Origin: Paenibacillus plantiphilus
GTDB lineage: Bacteria > Bacillota > Bacilli > Paenibacillales > Paenibacillaceae
Assembly (NCBI RefSeq): GCF_927798095.1
Contig: NZ_CAKMMF010000004.1
Coordinates: 1-64,000 of the forward strand
Reading direction: 5' to 3'
Length of the DNA: 64,000 nt
The position numbers and the translations under genes are program-made. Below, piece after piece: positions 8,985 to 17,910 of the stretch (position 1 is its first letter; each line of letters starts with the position of its first letter). The notes beneath the pieces were generated by a model. That model was not told where the DNA came from. It saw only the letters and a list, made by a program, of their open reading frames with translations, and ran no database searches.

Positions 8985-9025
8985 AGAACCTTCAACACCA
9001 CTGTAAAAGTGGAGCTGAAGGTTCT
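8985..9025. terminator. Bidirectional terminator
   Basis: AGAACCTTCA and TGAAGGTTCT form a perfect 10-bp stem around an inner CCACT/AGTGG pairing. It lies between the convergent YjcZ-like gene and msrAB, and can serve either side. Confidence 0.8.
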
Positions 9026-9051
9026 CTTGTAACCCCATAACGTCTACCGCT

Positions 9052-10044
9052 TTACTCGAACAGACTCGCGTACTCCCCGTAGCCCGCCTGCTTTAGCTCT
9101 GACTTCGGAACGAATCGAAGAGAAGCGGAATTGATACAGTAACGCAAACCTCCTGGCTGGGGACCGTCAGGGAAGACATGGCCAAGATGAGAATTGCCCA
9201 GTCTGCTTCTCACTTCCGTACGGAACATATTGTGGCTGTAATCCTCAACTTCAGCAACGATGCCTTGCTCCAGCGGTTTCGTGAAGCTGGGCCAGCCGCA
9301 GCCCGAATCGAATTTATTTCTGGAGCTGAACAGCGGCTCGCCGGATACAATGTCCACATAAAGCCCTTCCTCGTGGTTGTTCCAATATTCATTATGGAAT
9401 GGCGGCTCTGTTCCATTGTTCTGGGTTACTTCAAACTGAATGCTGGTCAGCTTGCTACGCAGCAGATTCCGATCCTTCTCTGTATTCCAATGCTTCGCAA
9501 TAAAAGCGTCGCGGCCCGAGCCTTTGCGGTACATTTTGTAACGGAGCGGGTGTGTCTTATGATAGTTCTGATGATACTCCTCAGCATCATAGAACGTTGT
9601 GGCAGGAATAATTGGCGTGACGACAGGATGCGCGAAGCGGCCGCTCTGCTGAAGCTCAGCTTTTGACGCCTCAGCCTTGCGTTGCTGCTCCTTGGTATAG
9701 GTAAAGATCGCTGTTCGATAGGATGATCCGCGATCATGGAATTGACCGCCTTCATCTGTGGGATCAATTTGACGCCAATAGATATCGAGCAGCTTCTCGT
9801 ATGGAAATTTCTCGGGGTCAAACGTAATTTGCACAGCTTCCGTATGCCCTGTTGCATTCGAGCATACCTCTTCATAGGTCGGATTCGCCGTATGCCCGCC
9901 GATGTAGCCAGACACGACACTGATAATACCCGGCAGCTCCTCGAACGGTGTTACCATACACCAGAAGCAGCCGCCCGCAAAGGTCGCTTGCTCTGCTTGC
10001 CCAACATTCTCATCTTGCTCAACAGGTTGTTTCTCAGTCATCAT
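9052..10044 (-). CDS. msrAB: Fused peptide-methionine sulfoxide reductase MsrA/MsrB
   Basis: Repairs oxidised methionine in proteins: the MsrA half reduces the S-sulfoxide and the MsrB half the R-sulfoxide. MsrA (about residues 18-175) shows the catalytic GGCFWCM motif at its start. MsrB (about 190-325) shows [16 protein letters not shown] and the catalytic Cys in RYCINSASL. The two CxxC zinc pairs of some MsrB proteins are absent. At 330 residues it has the typical length of the fused form, is cytoplasmic (no signal peptide), and starts behind AGGAGCTGAGG. Confidence 0.96.
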   Translation of the reverse strand: MMTEKQPVEQDENVGQAEQATFAGGCFWCMVTPFEELPGIISVVSGYIGGHTANPTYEEVCSNATGHTEAVQITFDPEKFPYEKLLDIYWRQIDPTDEGGQFHDRGSSYRTAIFTYTKEQQRKAEASKAELQQSGRFAHPVVTPIIPATTFYDAEEYHQNYHKTHPLRYKMYRKGSGRDAFIAKHWNTEKDRNLLRSKLTSIQFEVTQNNGTEPPFHNEYWNNHEEGLYVDIVSGEPLFSSRNKFDSGCGWPSFTKPLEQGIVAEVEDYSHNMFRTEVRSRLGNSHLGHVFPDGPQPGGLRYCINSASLRFVPKSELKQAGYGEYASLFE

Positions 10045-10068
10045 CCTCAGCTCCTATACATCATTTAT

Positions 10069-10251
10069 TCAATCGACTAAGTCCCATATACTTCCGTTCC
10101 ATTTCAACTTATCGCCAAGCTTGGCCAGCGGAGCCACCTTCATTGCCGGCACTCGTATAAGCTTGCCATTAACCTCCAGCGTAACAAATGGAAGCTCCTG
10201 CGCAACAACTGAGCCGAGCCGCTCGATTGAACAATTGCTCCTCTCCCCCAT
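10069..10251 (-). CDS. Small hypothetical protein
   Basis: A 60-residue candidate, with GAGGG 10 bp before the ATG and a 24-bp gap to msrAB. The sequence has a compact, beta-rich look (PFVTLEVNGKLIRVPAMKV ends in a short KWNGSIWDLVD tail), suggesting a small barrel-like fold. No family is recognised. It may be co-transcribed with msrAB. Confidence 0.5.
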   Translation of the reverse strand: MGERSNCSIERLGSVVAQELPFVTLEVNGKLIRVPAMKVAPLAKLGDKLKWNGSIWDLVD

Positions 10252-10416
10252 CGATCAACATCCCTCATCTTACATATTCTTTCCCTTAGTATACACCAGC
10301 TCATCATGTCTGAGCTCATCCTGCTGCTCAGGTTGTCTCATAATGATGAATCATGTATACTATAGCAACGAACATACGTTTGTGTCTTATGAATAAGGTT
10401 AATATTTGGAGGCGTT

Positions 10417-11061
10417 ATGAAAGGAACAACACATCTTGCCATCGGCGCTGCAATCGGCGTTGCCGCGTCAATCTACTATCCCTTCACCGTTAACAATGCC
10501 GCCCTTTATCTTACAGTAGCTTCCTTCTCTGCGCTTAGTGCGGACCTTGATGGTACTAGCTTATTGAGCAGCAAGCTCGGCAAGCTATCCAAGCTGTTAA
10601 GAGAGCTGTTTCTATGGGGCGGTATGCTCTTATTAGCCGCAGTCGCCTACTTCTATTACATCGGGGAGCCTTTATCCAGGGAATATGCCCTCATATCCGG
10701 CGCGATATTTCTACTTGGCATGATAACAAAGCAAGGCGTAATTCGCAATGCGCTTGTGAGTGCAATCGGATGCGCGCTCATGATCGTTGGCTTGTCTTAT
10801 GCAATGAACTGGCTGATCGGTCTTGGGTTGTTCATCGCCTGGGCTCCATGGCTGAGTCATAGAGGAATGACGCATACGGTATGGGCCGTGCTCATTTGGG
10901 GCGCTATCGGATGGGGATTGGAGCAGCAGCTGCATGTGGCAGGAATTACTGCCGTCTCTGTGGCCGGTTATCTGTCGCATCTGCTTGCAGACACTTTAAC
11001 GCCGAGCGGAGTCAGATGGCTGTATCCCCTGTATAAGAAAAGCATAAAGATGCCGCTATAG
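10417..11061 (+). CDS. DUF457 (YdjM-type) membrane-bound metal-dependent hydrolase
   Basis: A 214-residue integral membrane protein with about five membrane segments. Family motifs include MKGTTHLAIGAA at the N-terminus, SADLDG near residue 40 and HRGMTHTVWAVL near residue 148, followed by SHLLADTLTPSGVRWLYP, which is the signature of the YdjM/YfhO-like DUF457 family, with its conserved His/Asp residues. In Escherichia coli YdjM is LexA controlled; I see no LexA box here. The enzymatic substrate is not known. GGAGG lies 4-5 bp before the ATG. Confidence 0.87.
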   Translation: MKGTTHLAIGAAIGVAASIYYPFTVNNAALYLTVASFSALSADLDGTSLLSSKLGKLSKLLRELFLWGGMLLLAAVAYFYYIGEPLSREYALISGAIFLLGMITKQGVIRNALVSAIGCALMIVGLSYAMNWLIGLGLFIAWAPWLSHRGMTHTVWAVLIWGAIGWGLEQQLHVAGITAVSVAGYLSHLLADTLTPSGVRWLYPLYKKSIKMPL

Positions 11062-11081
11062 CAGCATTCGACTTTACTGCA

Positions 11082-11134
11082 AAAAATCCACCTTGCAGAC
11101 AGCAGCAAGCCGCTGAACTGCCAGGTGGATTTTT
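11082..11134. terminator. Bidirectional terminator
   Basis: AAAAATCCACCT and AGGTGGATTTTT form a stem with an inner GCAG pairing, between the convergent genes ending at 11061 and 11144. A and T runs flank both sides, so it works in both directions. Confidence 0.85.
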
Positions 11135-11143
11135 CACTTCGAA

Positions 11144-12328
11144 TTATGCCTTCGACATATCAAGCTTCGTTATTTTACCAGGCAATTCCTTGCTCATAAA
11201 CGTATCGAAGCTGGCCTTTGCAATTGCGGATCGAATAGCTAGAGCCTCTTGGGAGGTGAGCTGCTCATACGATTTCGTATCCCGCTTCTCTACCTTGATG
11301 ACATGATAGCCGAAACTCGTCTTCACAGGCTGTCCGATCTCGCCGACAGGCTGTGTGTTCGCAGCATCCTTGAATTCAGCCACCCATCCATTCGACTGCT
11401 GGTTCTCATACAAACCGCCGTTGCCGCTGGACCCCGGGTCTTCGGAATACTCCTTCGCAAGCAAAGCCCAATCGCCGCCTTCTACGAGCAGCTTTCTCAC
11501 TTTATTCGCCCGCTCCAGCGCCTCGGCATCCGTACGTTGAACACCGCCGGTATCCAATGGGTTGGTTCCAACCAGAATATGGCGTACTGTCACCATGTTG
11601 TAATTAGCTTGCGTTTTCTTAAACTCGGCTTTCAGCTCATCTTCGGTTACTTCGTTTTCCATTGCAAGAGGAACTTGTATCAGCATCGTATAGTACACTT
11701 TGATATCAGCGTCGGTTAAACCAACCTTATCCACCGTCGCCTGTATATTAGCATTCTGTTTCACATAGGTTTTGAGCTCGCTCAAAAAGCCTGCCAGATT
11801 GCTATCGAAGCTTGCCTGCTGTTCCTTGCTCAAAGGCTTGGCTCCATACTTTGCGTACAAGATTTTATAACCAATATACTCATGCATAAATTGTTCCTTG
11901 TAGGATGCGTCGCTGAGCATTTGCTCTGTTTGTGTATTGATAATGCTCATAAATGCTTTGTATTTGGCAAACTCTTTGTCCGTTACAGAACCTGTAATCG
12001 CATTATCCTTATAAGTAGCTATCGTCTGGGGTTTAGTCGGAAGGACAGATGGATCTACTTTCAGCTCAACGGTCTTGGACTTGGCATTCCAGTTCACCTG
12101 AGCGCCTACAAGCTTGCTAATGTCCTTCAGATAGACATAGGTTTTGCCGTCATAAGTAATTGCAGGATTGTCCAGCTTGGCCGCACTGCCGTTAACCGTA
12201 ACCTTAAGGTCCTTGTTGAGCAGCGCTTTAATCGCCTGAATACCCGTATCGGCAAAGGTGACTGAAGATATGGTTAACAGCGAACCTACTACCGTACCAA
12301 TAATAAATGGTTTGATCGACTTCTTCAT
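11144..12328 (-). CDS. Secreted parvulin-type foldase (PrsA-like) with stalk domain
   Basis: A 394-residue exported protein. The start is the ATG at 12328 behind AAAGGGG. A signal peptide (KKSIKPFIIGTVVGSLL, cut after TFADT; no lipobox Cys) is followed by a copper-amine-oxidase-N-like stalk domain (about residues 45-95: VTVNGSAAKL, YDGKTYVYLKDISKLVG). A SurA/PrsA-type helical region follows, then a parvulin peptidyl-prolyl isomerase domain (about 245-350: VTVRHILVG, GGDWALLAKEYSEDPGSSGNGGLY, SFGYHVIKVE). The family helps fold secreted proteins at the outer face of the membrane. Lacking a lipobox, it is not a lipid-anchored PrsA; the stalk domain may instead tether it to the wall. Confidence 0.88.
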   Translation of the reverse strand: MKKSIKPFIIGTVVGSLLTISSVTFADTGIQAIKALLNKDLKVTVNGSAAKLDNPAITYDGKTYVYLKDISKLVGAQVNWNAKSKTVELKVDPSVLPTKPQTIATYKDNAITGSVTDKEFAKYKAFMSIINTQTEQMLSDASYKEQFMHEYIGYKILYAKYGAKPLSKEQQASFDSNLAGFLSELKTYVKQNANIQATVDKVGLTDADIKVYYTMLIQVPLAMENEVTEDELKAEFKKTQANYNMVTVRHILVGTNPLDTGGVQRTDAEALERANKVRKLLVEGGDWALLAKEYSEDPGSSGNGGLYENQQSNGWVAEFKDAANTQPVGEIGQPVKTSFGYHVIKVEKRDTKSYEQLTSQEALAIRSAIAKASFDTFMSKELPGKITKLDMSKA

Positions 12329-12438
12329 TATGTAACCCCTTTCATTTATACATCTTGTTAAGTATAGCATATCTTTCAAAGGTTGCTAGGATGGAAGTTG
12401 ACATGAGCCCCAATATCTGCCTATTCACAGATAGCAGA

Positions 12439-12478
12439 AAACCAGCTGAGGAGATGTAAATGAATCTCTCAGCTGGTT
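12439..12478. terminator. Rho-independent terminator
   Basis: AACCAGCTGAG and CTCAGCTGGTT form a perfect 11-bp stem with additional GAGAT/ATCTC pairing. It lies downstream of the 12518-13408 gene (minus) and upstream of the foldase gene. The T run is short. Confidence 0.7.
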
Positions 12479-12517
12479 ATTCCCGCATTTGCAATGTAAT
12501 TGTTAGGGGCAGCAAGA

Positions 12518-13408
12518 TTAACCGAGCCGTTGTTGAAGGATTGCCGTCAGCTCCTCGGTCCCTTCCCACACAATAGGATGAATGCCGCTCGCTTGCAGGA
12601 GAGGCTGATCCGCATCACTTCGGTTAACCGTACACAGAATCGGAATTTGCAACCCTAATGCATACCCTGCGGCAAAATAAATCTCCCGATCCTGCCCTGT
12701 TAAATCCGCAATGATAAGCTTGCTTTCCGAGATGAGCTGCATGAGTCCATCGTCATCGATCTCATGACTGGAATGATCCGCCAAGCGAACCTTGTAGCCG
12801 CATTGTTCAATCTGAGGAAGCACCTTATTGCACCATTCCCGGCGCCACTCCTCATCATCAGCAAGTATGACGACACATGACTGAAGCGGCTTGCCCCCGG
12901 CATTCGCCGCCGCTTCGTTCCAGCCCTTCTCCGTAAGCTTGAAGGTCGCTCCAACTCTCTCAATATACTCTTCCTCCCTGAGCTTCTCAATAATATAGAT
13001 GAGCTCTTGCAGGTTTGGAGAGTAGGTCAAGTTATAGCTCTCAGACAGCTGGTGAATGACAATCGGATCTTGAGGCCCCTTGGATCGAATAAATAAATAT
13101 TGCAGGAGTCGGTTGGACTTCTCTTCAATTGTCGACGGAATAGCCGAGCTATTGGCCAAATGTTCCATATCCTCGAATTTAAATGCAACCCGCTCATCAC
13201 TGTCCGAGCGCTCACGAATATATGCAGAAACGATCGGGAATAACTGGCGTTTGATTCTATTGGATAGCGAACTGAATGCAGGAACGCTATCTGAATGTAT
13301 GCTGTATGAGCTTCCGGGCGCACAATAACAGCCTTCATAGCGGTCAAATTCACCGATACTATGAACAGGTACAACTCCATCGCAAAATAAACAACGTTTC
13401 GTAATCAT
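12518..13408 (-). CDS. Zinc-ribbon/winged-helix protein with NDT-like C-terminal domain
   Basis: A 296-residue soluble protein I cannot name. N-terminus: CLFCDG then CYC, a possible zinc ribbon (Cys 6, 9, 27, 29). Middle (about residues 75-165): an all-helical winged-helix-like region ending EEEYIERVGATFKLTEKGW, typical of a wing followed by a helix. C-terminal domain (about 175-296): VVILADDEEW, then SKLIIADLTG and a YFAAGYALGLQIPILC stretch, the pattern of nucleoside 2-deoxyribosyltransferase/TIR-like Rossmann domains that bind or hydrolyse nucleotides. Such a fold next to a DNA-binding region suggests a ligand-sensing or effector role, but this is inference. It has no operon partner: the upstream HAD gene is 126 bp away. 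Confidence 0.7.
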   Translation of the reverse strand: MITKRCLFCDGVVPVHSIGEFDRYEGCYCAPGSSYSIHSDSVPAFSSLSNRIKRQLFPIVSAYIRERSDSDERVAFKFEDMEHLANSSAIPSTIEEKSNRLLQYLFIRSKGPQDPIVIHQLSESYNLTYSPNLQELIYIIEKLREEEYIERVGATFKLTEKGWNEAAANAGGKPLQSCVVILADDEEWRREWCNKVLPQIEQCGYKVRLADHSSHEIDDDGLMQLISESKLIIADLTGQDREIYFAAGYALGLQIPILCTVNRSDADQPLLQASGIHPIVWEGTEELTAILQQRLG

Positions 13409-13534
13409 AATCTGCAGTCACTCCTTCACCATAGCTTTCGCATCGGCTACAGGATTAAAGGGTGCTGCCGAGATTAATAGTCTCTCATGAAACGTTCATT
13501 ATTCTCACAAAACAGTCCTTGCTGGCTGGCTCAA

Positions 13535-14188
13535 TTATTTTGCTCGATAGAGCACTTCATGAAGCTCATTAAAGTGCGAAATAAGAAAGTCCGCATCCTC
13601 CAAACGCTCTGACACATGAGGCAGGCCCTTGTATCCGATACCTGTCATACCAGCGCTTTTCGCTGCCATCATCCCATTATAGGAATCCTCAATTACGACG
13701 CATTTATCAGGCGAGACAGCTAGTTTGCTGGCTGCAAGAAGGAATATTGCAGGGTCGGGCTTCGAATGCTTCACTTCGTTATCGCACACACATTGATGAA
13801 ACAATGAACGCAGCTCAAACTGATCCAGAACCGCATCCATCCTTTTCTTGGAGGCGCTCGTTGCAAGTGCTGTCTTAAAGCCATGTTCATTAAGATGCTG
13901 AAGCAACTCTTTAACTCCTTCAATGAGTCCGATCTCTTCGTACAAGGCAATCTCCTGATCAACATCATAAGAGCCAATCAATACCTTCATATCATGCGGG
14001 AGCCCATAGTCATCCTTCACCCGTTGCCAGAACTGGCGCGCGCTTAGACTTCCCCAGGTTTTGATCTCCTCGATAGTCAGATCACAGCCAAACGACCGGG
14101 CGGCATCACACAATAACGAATACGCGACAGAATGAGAGTCAATAACAACACCATCCATATCGAATATAACAGCTTCCACACCAACCAT
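13535..14188 (-). CDS. HAD-family hydrolase, beta-phosphoglucomutase/phosphatase-like
   Basis: A 217-residue haloacid-dehalogenase-fold enzyme. Motif I FDMDGVVIDS (residues 9-18; nucleophile Asp and acid Asp), motif II TSASKKR (near 112), motif III Lys in HSKPDP (near 145) and motif IV EDSYNGMMAA (near 167) are all present. The helical cap and length match the beta-phosphoglucomutase/phosphoglycolate-phosphatase group. The substrate is open. It sits downstream of the MerR gene (62-bp gap), so the two may share a transcript. Confidence 0.88.
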   Translation of the reverse strand: MVGVEAVIFDMDGVVIDSHSVAYSLLCDAARSFGCDLTIEEIKTWGSLSARQFWQRVKDDYGLPHDMKVLIGSYDVDQEIALYEEIGLIEGVKELLQHLNEHGFKTALATSASKKRMDAVLDQFELRSLFHQCVCDNEVKHSKPDPAIFLLAASKLAVSPDKCVVIEDSYNGMMAAKSAGMTGIGYKGLPHVSERLEDADFLISHFNELHEVLYRAK

Positions 14189-14249
14189 AATAACGCACTT
14201 CCCATTCTATCAAGTAATCGAAACATGAGGCTGTTTCAATACAGAAATT

Positions 14250-15002
14250 TTATCCCCTGTTATGATCAGCATAGACCGCCATTGCATCGCGCATGAAAAG
14301 CGCCAAGCCTTCACCGAACTTATCGATGTTTTTGGTAAAGCGTTCATCGTCGACATACATTTGGCCCAAGCCTTTGAAGGCGTCGAGTGAATAGCAGCCC
14401 ATTCTGTTCAGCATGTCATACCATTCTTTGATCCCCGCTTGAGCCTCGCTCGATGCAGGAGCATGATGGCGAAGCGAAGCAAGCTTCGTGTAGAGCGCAG
14501 TCATTTCATCAGACATAGCCTGCTGCTGTCCCTTGGACATGCCTGCTAATCGGGCATTCGACTCATCTACAGCCCTATCGCCCCAGCGTTCGCGAGCTTC
14601 TTGCTCATAAGGGTTGCGGCTGAAGTCAAAGCCTTCAAACTTCTCTTTATTCGTCATTGCAATTTCTCCTCTCGTGTATAGCAGCGTCTTATCAATGGTT
14701 GCAATCATACGGTCAAGGCGGTCGCGCTTCTCTAGCAGCAGTCTGCGATGCATGGACAATGCAGCCTCTCGATCAAATGACTCATCATTGACAATTTCTT
14801 TAATTTGCTTCAAAGGAAGATCCAGCTCTCTGAAAAACAAAATTTGCTGCAGCAGCTCAAGATTGTCGTTGGAGTATAGCCGATATCCGGTATCCGTAAT
14901 CTCCCCGGGTGTTAATAACCCAATCTCATCGTAATGATGCAGTGTGCGCACACTGACTCCAACCAAATCTGCAACCTCTTTTACTTTCATAGCAGCATTC
15001 AA
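14250..15002 (-). CDS. MerR-family regulator with TipAS antibiotic-recognition domain
   Basis: A 250-residue transcription activator. The N-terminal MerR winged helix covers about residues 5-75 (KEVADLVGVSVRTLHHYDE and GLLTPGEITDTGYRLYS). A coiled-coil dimerisation helix follows (about 75-115), then a TipAS-like domain (about 130-250: NPYEQEARERWGD). TipAL/Mta-type proteins bind hydrophobic or thiopeptide ligands there and activate their own and efflux promoters. GGGAGG precedes the ATG at 15002 by 7 bp. A matching 19-bp-spacer promoter is at 15021-15051, so the gene is probably autoregulated. No efflux pump is adjacent. Confidence 0.92.
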   Translation of the reverse strand: MNAAMKVKEVADLVGVSVRTLHHYDEIGLLTPGEITDTGYRLYSNDNLELLQQILFFRELDLPLKQIKEIVNDESFDREAALSMHRRLLLEKRDRLDRMIATIDKTLLYTRGEIAMTNKEKFEGFDFSRNPYEQEARERWGDRAVDESNARLAGMSKGQQQAMSDEMTALYTKLASLRHHAPASSEAQAGIKEWYDMLNRMGCYSLDAFKGLGQMYVDDERFTKNIDKFGEGLALFMRDAMAVYADHNRG

Positions 15003-15020
15003 TGCCTCCCTTCAACATTC

Positions 15021-15051
15021 ACTATAAAATATAACGTAACGTGAGAGTCAA
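15021..15051 (-). promoter_or_regulatory. MerR-type promoter/operator (19-bp spacer)
   Basis: On the minus strand TTGACT (-35, 15046-15051) and TATAGT (-10, 15021-15026) are separated by exactly 19 bp. The spacer contains CTCACGTTACGT, with an ACGT-T-ACGT dyad. A long spacer with a dyad is the hallmark of promoters twisted into activity by MerR proteins. It lies 19 bp ahead of the MerR gene. Confidence 0.75.
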
Positions 15052-15102
15052 TCAAAAATATGGCTAAAGTTAAAAAAATTCGACTTTTTTCGCGCCCCCA
15101 TA

Positions 15103-15132
15103 TTGACGAGAGAGTAATTGCTGTGTTATATT
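15103..15132 (+). promoter_or_regulatory. Putative promoter of the GH13 gene
   Basis: TTGACG (15103-15108) and TTATAT/TATATT (15126-15132) lie 17-18 bp apart. The predicted start, near 15139, puts the terminator hairpin at 15162-15201 inside the leader. Confidence 0.6.
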
Positions 15133-15161
15133 GACATTAATTTAAGGGCAATGCAACCTAC

Positions 15162-15201
15162 GGGTTCAACCTCACCAATATGTGAGGTTGAACCCTTTTT
15201 G
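15162..15201 (+). terminator. Intrinsic terminator in the leader of the GH13 gene (possible attenuator)
   Basis: GGGTTCAACCTCAC and GTGAGGTTGAACCC form a perfect 14-bp stem with a 6-nt loop, followed by TTTTT. It lies between the promoter at 15103 and the start codon at 15234, so it would stop most transcripts unless it is bypassed. Its small upstream leader (about 25 nt) is too short for a known riboswitch class. Confidence 0.8.
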
Positions 15202-15233
15202 CTTTATGCCGGCTAAGGAGGATAACTACTATC

Positions 15234-16985
15234 ATGAATTTAGAAGCCGTGTACCACCGTACCAAATCCAATTGGTCCTACGCCTATGACGCCGAAACGC
15301 TGCATGTCCGGATTCGCACGAAAAAAGCGGATATCACCTCAATCGAGCTGCACTGCGGCGACAAGTATGGCTGGGATAAAACAAGCGCCATTATTCCAAT
15401 GGTTCCGTTAGCCTCAGACGCCCTGTTTGATTATTGGGAAGCAGCCGTACAGCCAAAATTCCGCAGAACGGTCTACTATTTTGCACTTCATGACGGAGAG
15501 ACGACCGCTTATATGCTGGAAAAAGGATTTTTCAACGAGCCGCCAGCCATTATCTATGAAGGTCTATTCGATTTTCCCTTTATAAATCCTGCCGATGTGC
15601 TCAAGCCGCCTTCCTGGGTGAAGCAAGCGGTATTCTATCAAATCTTCCCGGAGCGGTTCGCAAACGGCGATCCCTCCCTCAATCCTGAAGGAACAGAGCC
15701 TTGGGGCGGGACTCCTACACCGAAGAACTTCTTTGGCGGCGACTTGAAGGGCGTGCTGGATCATCTTGATTATTTGACCTCTCTCGGCATTAATGCCATC
15801 TATTTTAATCCGCTCTTCGAAGGAACGACGAATCACAAGTACGATACGAGCGACTACATGAAGGTCGATCCGCAGTTCGGTACGAATGAAACGTTGAAAG
15901 AGCTGGTGAAGGTCTGTCATGATCGCGGCATTCGTGTCCTGCTCGATGCCGTGTTCAACCATAGCGGACATACTTTTCCGCCATATGTTGATGTGATTGA
16001 GAGGGGACCTGCTTCTCCTTACTATGATTGGTTTCACATCCGAGAGTGGCCGCTGTCGGTCGAGGATGGCGTGCCGACATACGACACTTTCGGCTTTGAA
16101 CCGATCATGCCGAAGCTGAATACCGAGAACCCTGAAGTAAAGGAATATCTCCTTAAAGTAGCGAAATACTGGATCGAAGAGATCGGGATCGACGGCTGGA
16201 GACTCGATGTTGCCAATGAAGTCGATCATGCCTTCTGGAGAGATTTCCACAAAACCGTGAAGTCCGTTAATCCTGAGGCTTATCTGCTTGGTGAAATTAT
16301 GCATGATGCACTTCCTTGGCTGCTCGGTGATCAATTCGACGCTGTCATGAACTATCCCTTTACGAACGCCTGTCTGGACTTCTTTGCACACAGCAGAATT
16401 GGAGCGGATCAATTCGCCAGCCGAATCAGCGCTCAATTAGTAAGCTATCCGCAGCAAGCGAATGAAGTATCCTTTAATTTGCTCGGCAGCCATGATACTG
16501 TCCGCTTGCTGACACTATGTGAAGGCAGTCTGGATCGGCTGAAGCTTGCCTATCTATTCCAGCTTACATTCACAGGTGTTCCATGCATCTATTATGGAGA
16601 TGAAATCGGCATTGATGGTGATTATGACCCTGGCAACCGTAAATGCATGGAGTGGGACCCCAAGAAGCAGAATCTCGAATTGCTCGCCTTCTTCCAGCGC
16701 ATTATCTCGCTGCGGCATAAGTATGCCGCCCTTCAAACGGGTACGCTCAATTTCTTGATGGATTTGGAGAATGACAACAACCTGATCTACGAGCGTCGTG
16801 ACGGCAAGGATCACTTCCTTATTCTGATCAATAATTCGGATCAATCGTCTACCTTCCGCACCGTTGTTTCGAAGGAAGCATGGTCAGGAATACTGTCTGA
16901 TGCACCTGTATCGACCCAACAGGGTCAACTAAATGTAACACTTCCGCCTTTCGGCTACGCGATTCTTCATGCTATGGAGAACTAA
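15234..16985 (+). CDS. Neopullulanase/cyclomaltodextrinase-type alpha-amylase (GH13_20)
   Basis: A 583-residue cytoplasmic glycoside hydrolase (no signal peptide). An N-terminal CBM34-like domain (about residues 1-120) precedes the GH13 barrel. Catalytic residues are visible: Asp nucleophile in [12 protein letters not shown] (near residue 325), Glu acid/base in LLGEIMH (near 355), and Asp in LGSHDTVR (near 422). HP...NHSGH and DAVFNHS are also GH13 regions. The N-terminal domain and length fit the neopullulanase/cyclomaltodextrinase/maltogenic-amylase group, which break down short maltodextrins, cyclodextrins or pullulan taken into the cell. AAGGAGGATAA lies 9 bp before the ATG. A terminator hairpin sits in its leader. 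Confidence 0.93.
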   Translation: MNLEAVYHRTKSNWSYAYDAETLHVRIRTKKADITSIELHCGDKYGWDKTSAIIPMVPLASDALFDYWEAAVQPKFRRTVYYFALHDGETTAYMLEKGFFNEPPAIIYEGLFDFPFINPADVLKPPSWVKQAVFYQIFPERFANGDPSLNPEGTEPWGGTPTPKNFFGGDLKGVLDHLDYLTSLGINAIYFNPLFEGTTNHKYDTSDYMKVDPQFGTNETLKELVKVCHDRGIRVLLDAVFNHSGHTFPPYVDVIERGPASPYYDWFHIREWPLSVEDGVPTYDTFGFEPIMPKLNTENPEVKEYLLKVAKYWIEEIGIDGWRLDVANEVDHAFWRDFHKTVKSVNPEAYLLGEIMHDALPWLLGDQFDAVMNYPFTNACLDFFAHSRIGADQFASRISAQLVSYPQQANEVSFNLLGSHDTVRLLTLCEGSLDRLKLAYLFQLTFTGVPCIYYGDEIGIDGDYDPGNRKCMEWDPKKQNLELLAFFQRIISLRHKYAALQTGTLNFLMDLENDNNLIYERRDGKDHFLILINNSDQSSTFRTVVSKEAWSGILSDAPVSTQQGQLNVTLPPFGYAILHAMEN

Positions 16986-17029
16986 AAGGAGTTCTTCACT
17001 ACGGTTGTTAAAATAAGAGGAGGCATACT

Positions 17030-17824
17030 ATGACAAAGCAAGAGCTGCTTCTGCACAGACTAGATGCGATAGGTCAAACGCTTGAGAAGAAGGGCGAGGT
17101 GCTTATGCTTCTTGGTCTTGGTTCCGTCGGGATCGAGACAGAGCGATTGGATGAATACTCTGACCTTGATTTCTTCGTCATCGCGAAACCGGGCCATGCG
17201 CAAAGATTTATCGATCAACTGGATTGGCTGGAGGATACGTATCCGTTAGCTTACGCCTTCAAAAATTCCGATTTCGGCTGCAAAATTTTGTTTCAGGATG
17301 GCATCTATGGCGAGTATGCTGTATTCGAGGAATCGGATATGGAAACAGCCGGCTATTCAGAAGGCAGAATCGTCTGGAAGGCTCCTTCATTCAACAACTT
17401 GGACATTGTCAAACCGAAGATCAAACTTCCTGAATTGAAAACAAAAACAATGGACTTTGCCATCAACGAAGCATTAACGAATTTGTATGTCGGTCTGGGA
17501 AGATACGCCAGAGGCGAGAAGCTTTCGGGAACCCGATTTGTCGAGGGCTACGCAGTGGACAATATTATCGCGATTATGCACATGCTGCAGCCAGAGGTCG
17601 ACTATTACCCTGACTGCTTCGGCAATGATCGAAGATTCGAGAAGAGATTCCCGCTCACAGAGGATATGCTCGGCAATATGATACAAGGTTATAAAAAAGT
17701 TCCTCAATCCGCCATTTATATTTTGAATTATTTGGAGAAGATTTATCCGATTAATGAGCGCATGAGCGCTGAAATTCGAGCGCTTGCCGCTCAGCTTGAG
17801 ACCCAACAGCAGAAGCAGCAATAA
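17030..17824 (+). CDS. Nucleotidyltransferase-fold protein
   Basis: A 264-residue protein with the pol-beta-type nucleotidyltransferase signature: LGLGSVGIETERLDEYSDLDFFVI at about residues 25-50, giving G-S and the D-x-D metal ligands (SDLDF). The C-terminal helical half (EALTNLYVGLGRYARGEKL) resembles aminoglycoside or lincosamide adenylyltransferase-like domains. Whether it modifies an antibiotic or a cell component cannot be said; closeness to known resistance enzymes was not checked. It follows the GH13 gene by 44 bp with its own RBS (AGGAGGC), and the pair may be an operon. A strong hairpin terminator follows. Confidence 0.75.
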   Translation: MTKQELLLHRLDAIGQTLEKKGEVLMLLGLGSVGIETERLDEYSDLDFFVIAKPGHAQRFIDQLDWLEDTYPLAYAFKNSDFGCKILFQDGIYGEYAVFEESDMETAGYSEGRIVWKAPSFNNLDIVKPKIKLPELKTKTMDFAINEALTNLYVGLGRYARGEKLSGTRFVEGYAVDNIIAIMHMLQPEVDYYPDCFGNDRRFEKRFPLTEDMLGNMIQGYKKVPQSAIYILNYLEKIYPINERMSAEIRALAAQLETQQQKQQ

Positions 17825-17838
17825 AAGCACAAATGGAC

Positions 17839-17881
17839 ACAGAGCATGCAACAGCGCCTTTACGCCTGCTGCATGCTCTGT
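17839..17881. terminator. Bidirectional terminator
   Basis: ACAGAGCATGCA and TGCATGCTCTGT form a perfect 12-bp stem with further GC pairing inside, between convergent genes. The plus-strand trail is CTTCTCTT; the T run is not pure. Confidence 0.75.
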
Positions 17882-17910
17882 CTTCTCTTATCCTCTTCCT
17901 CGCAGAATGA

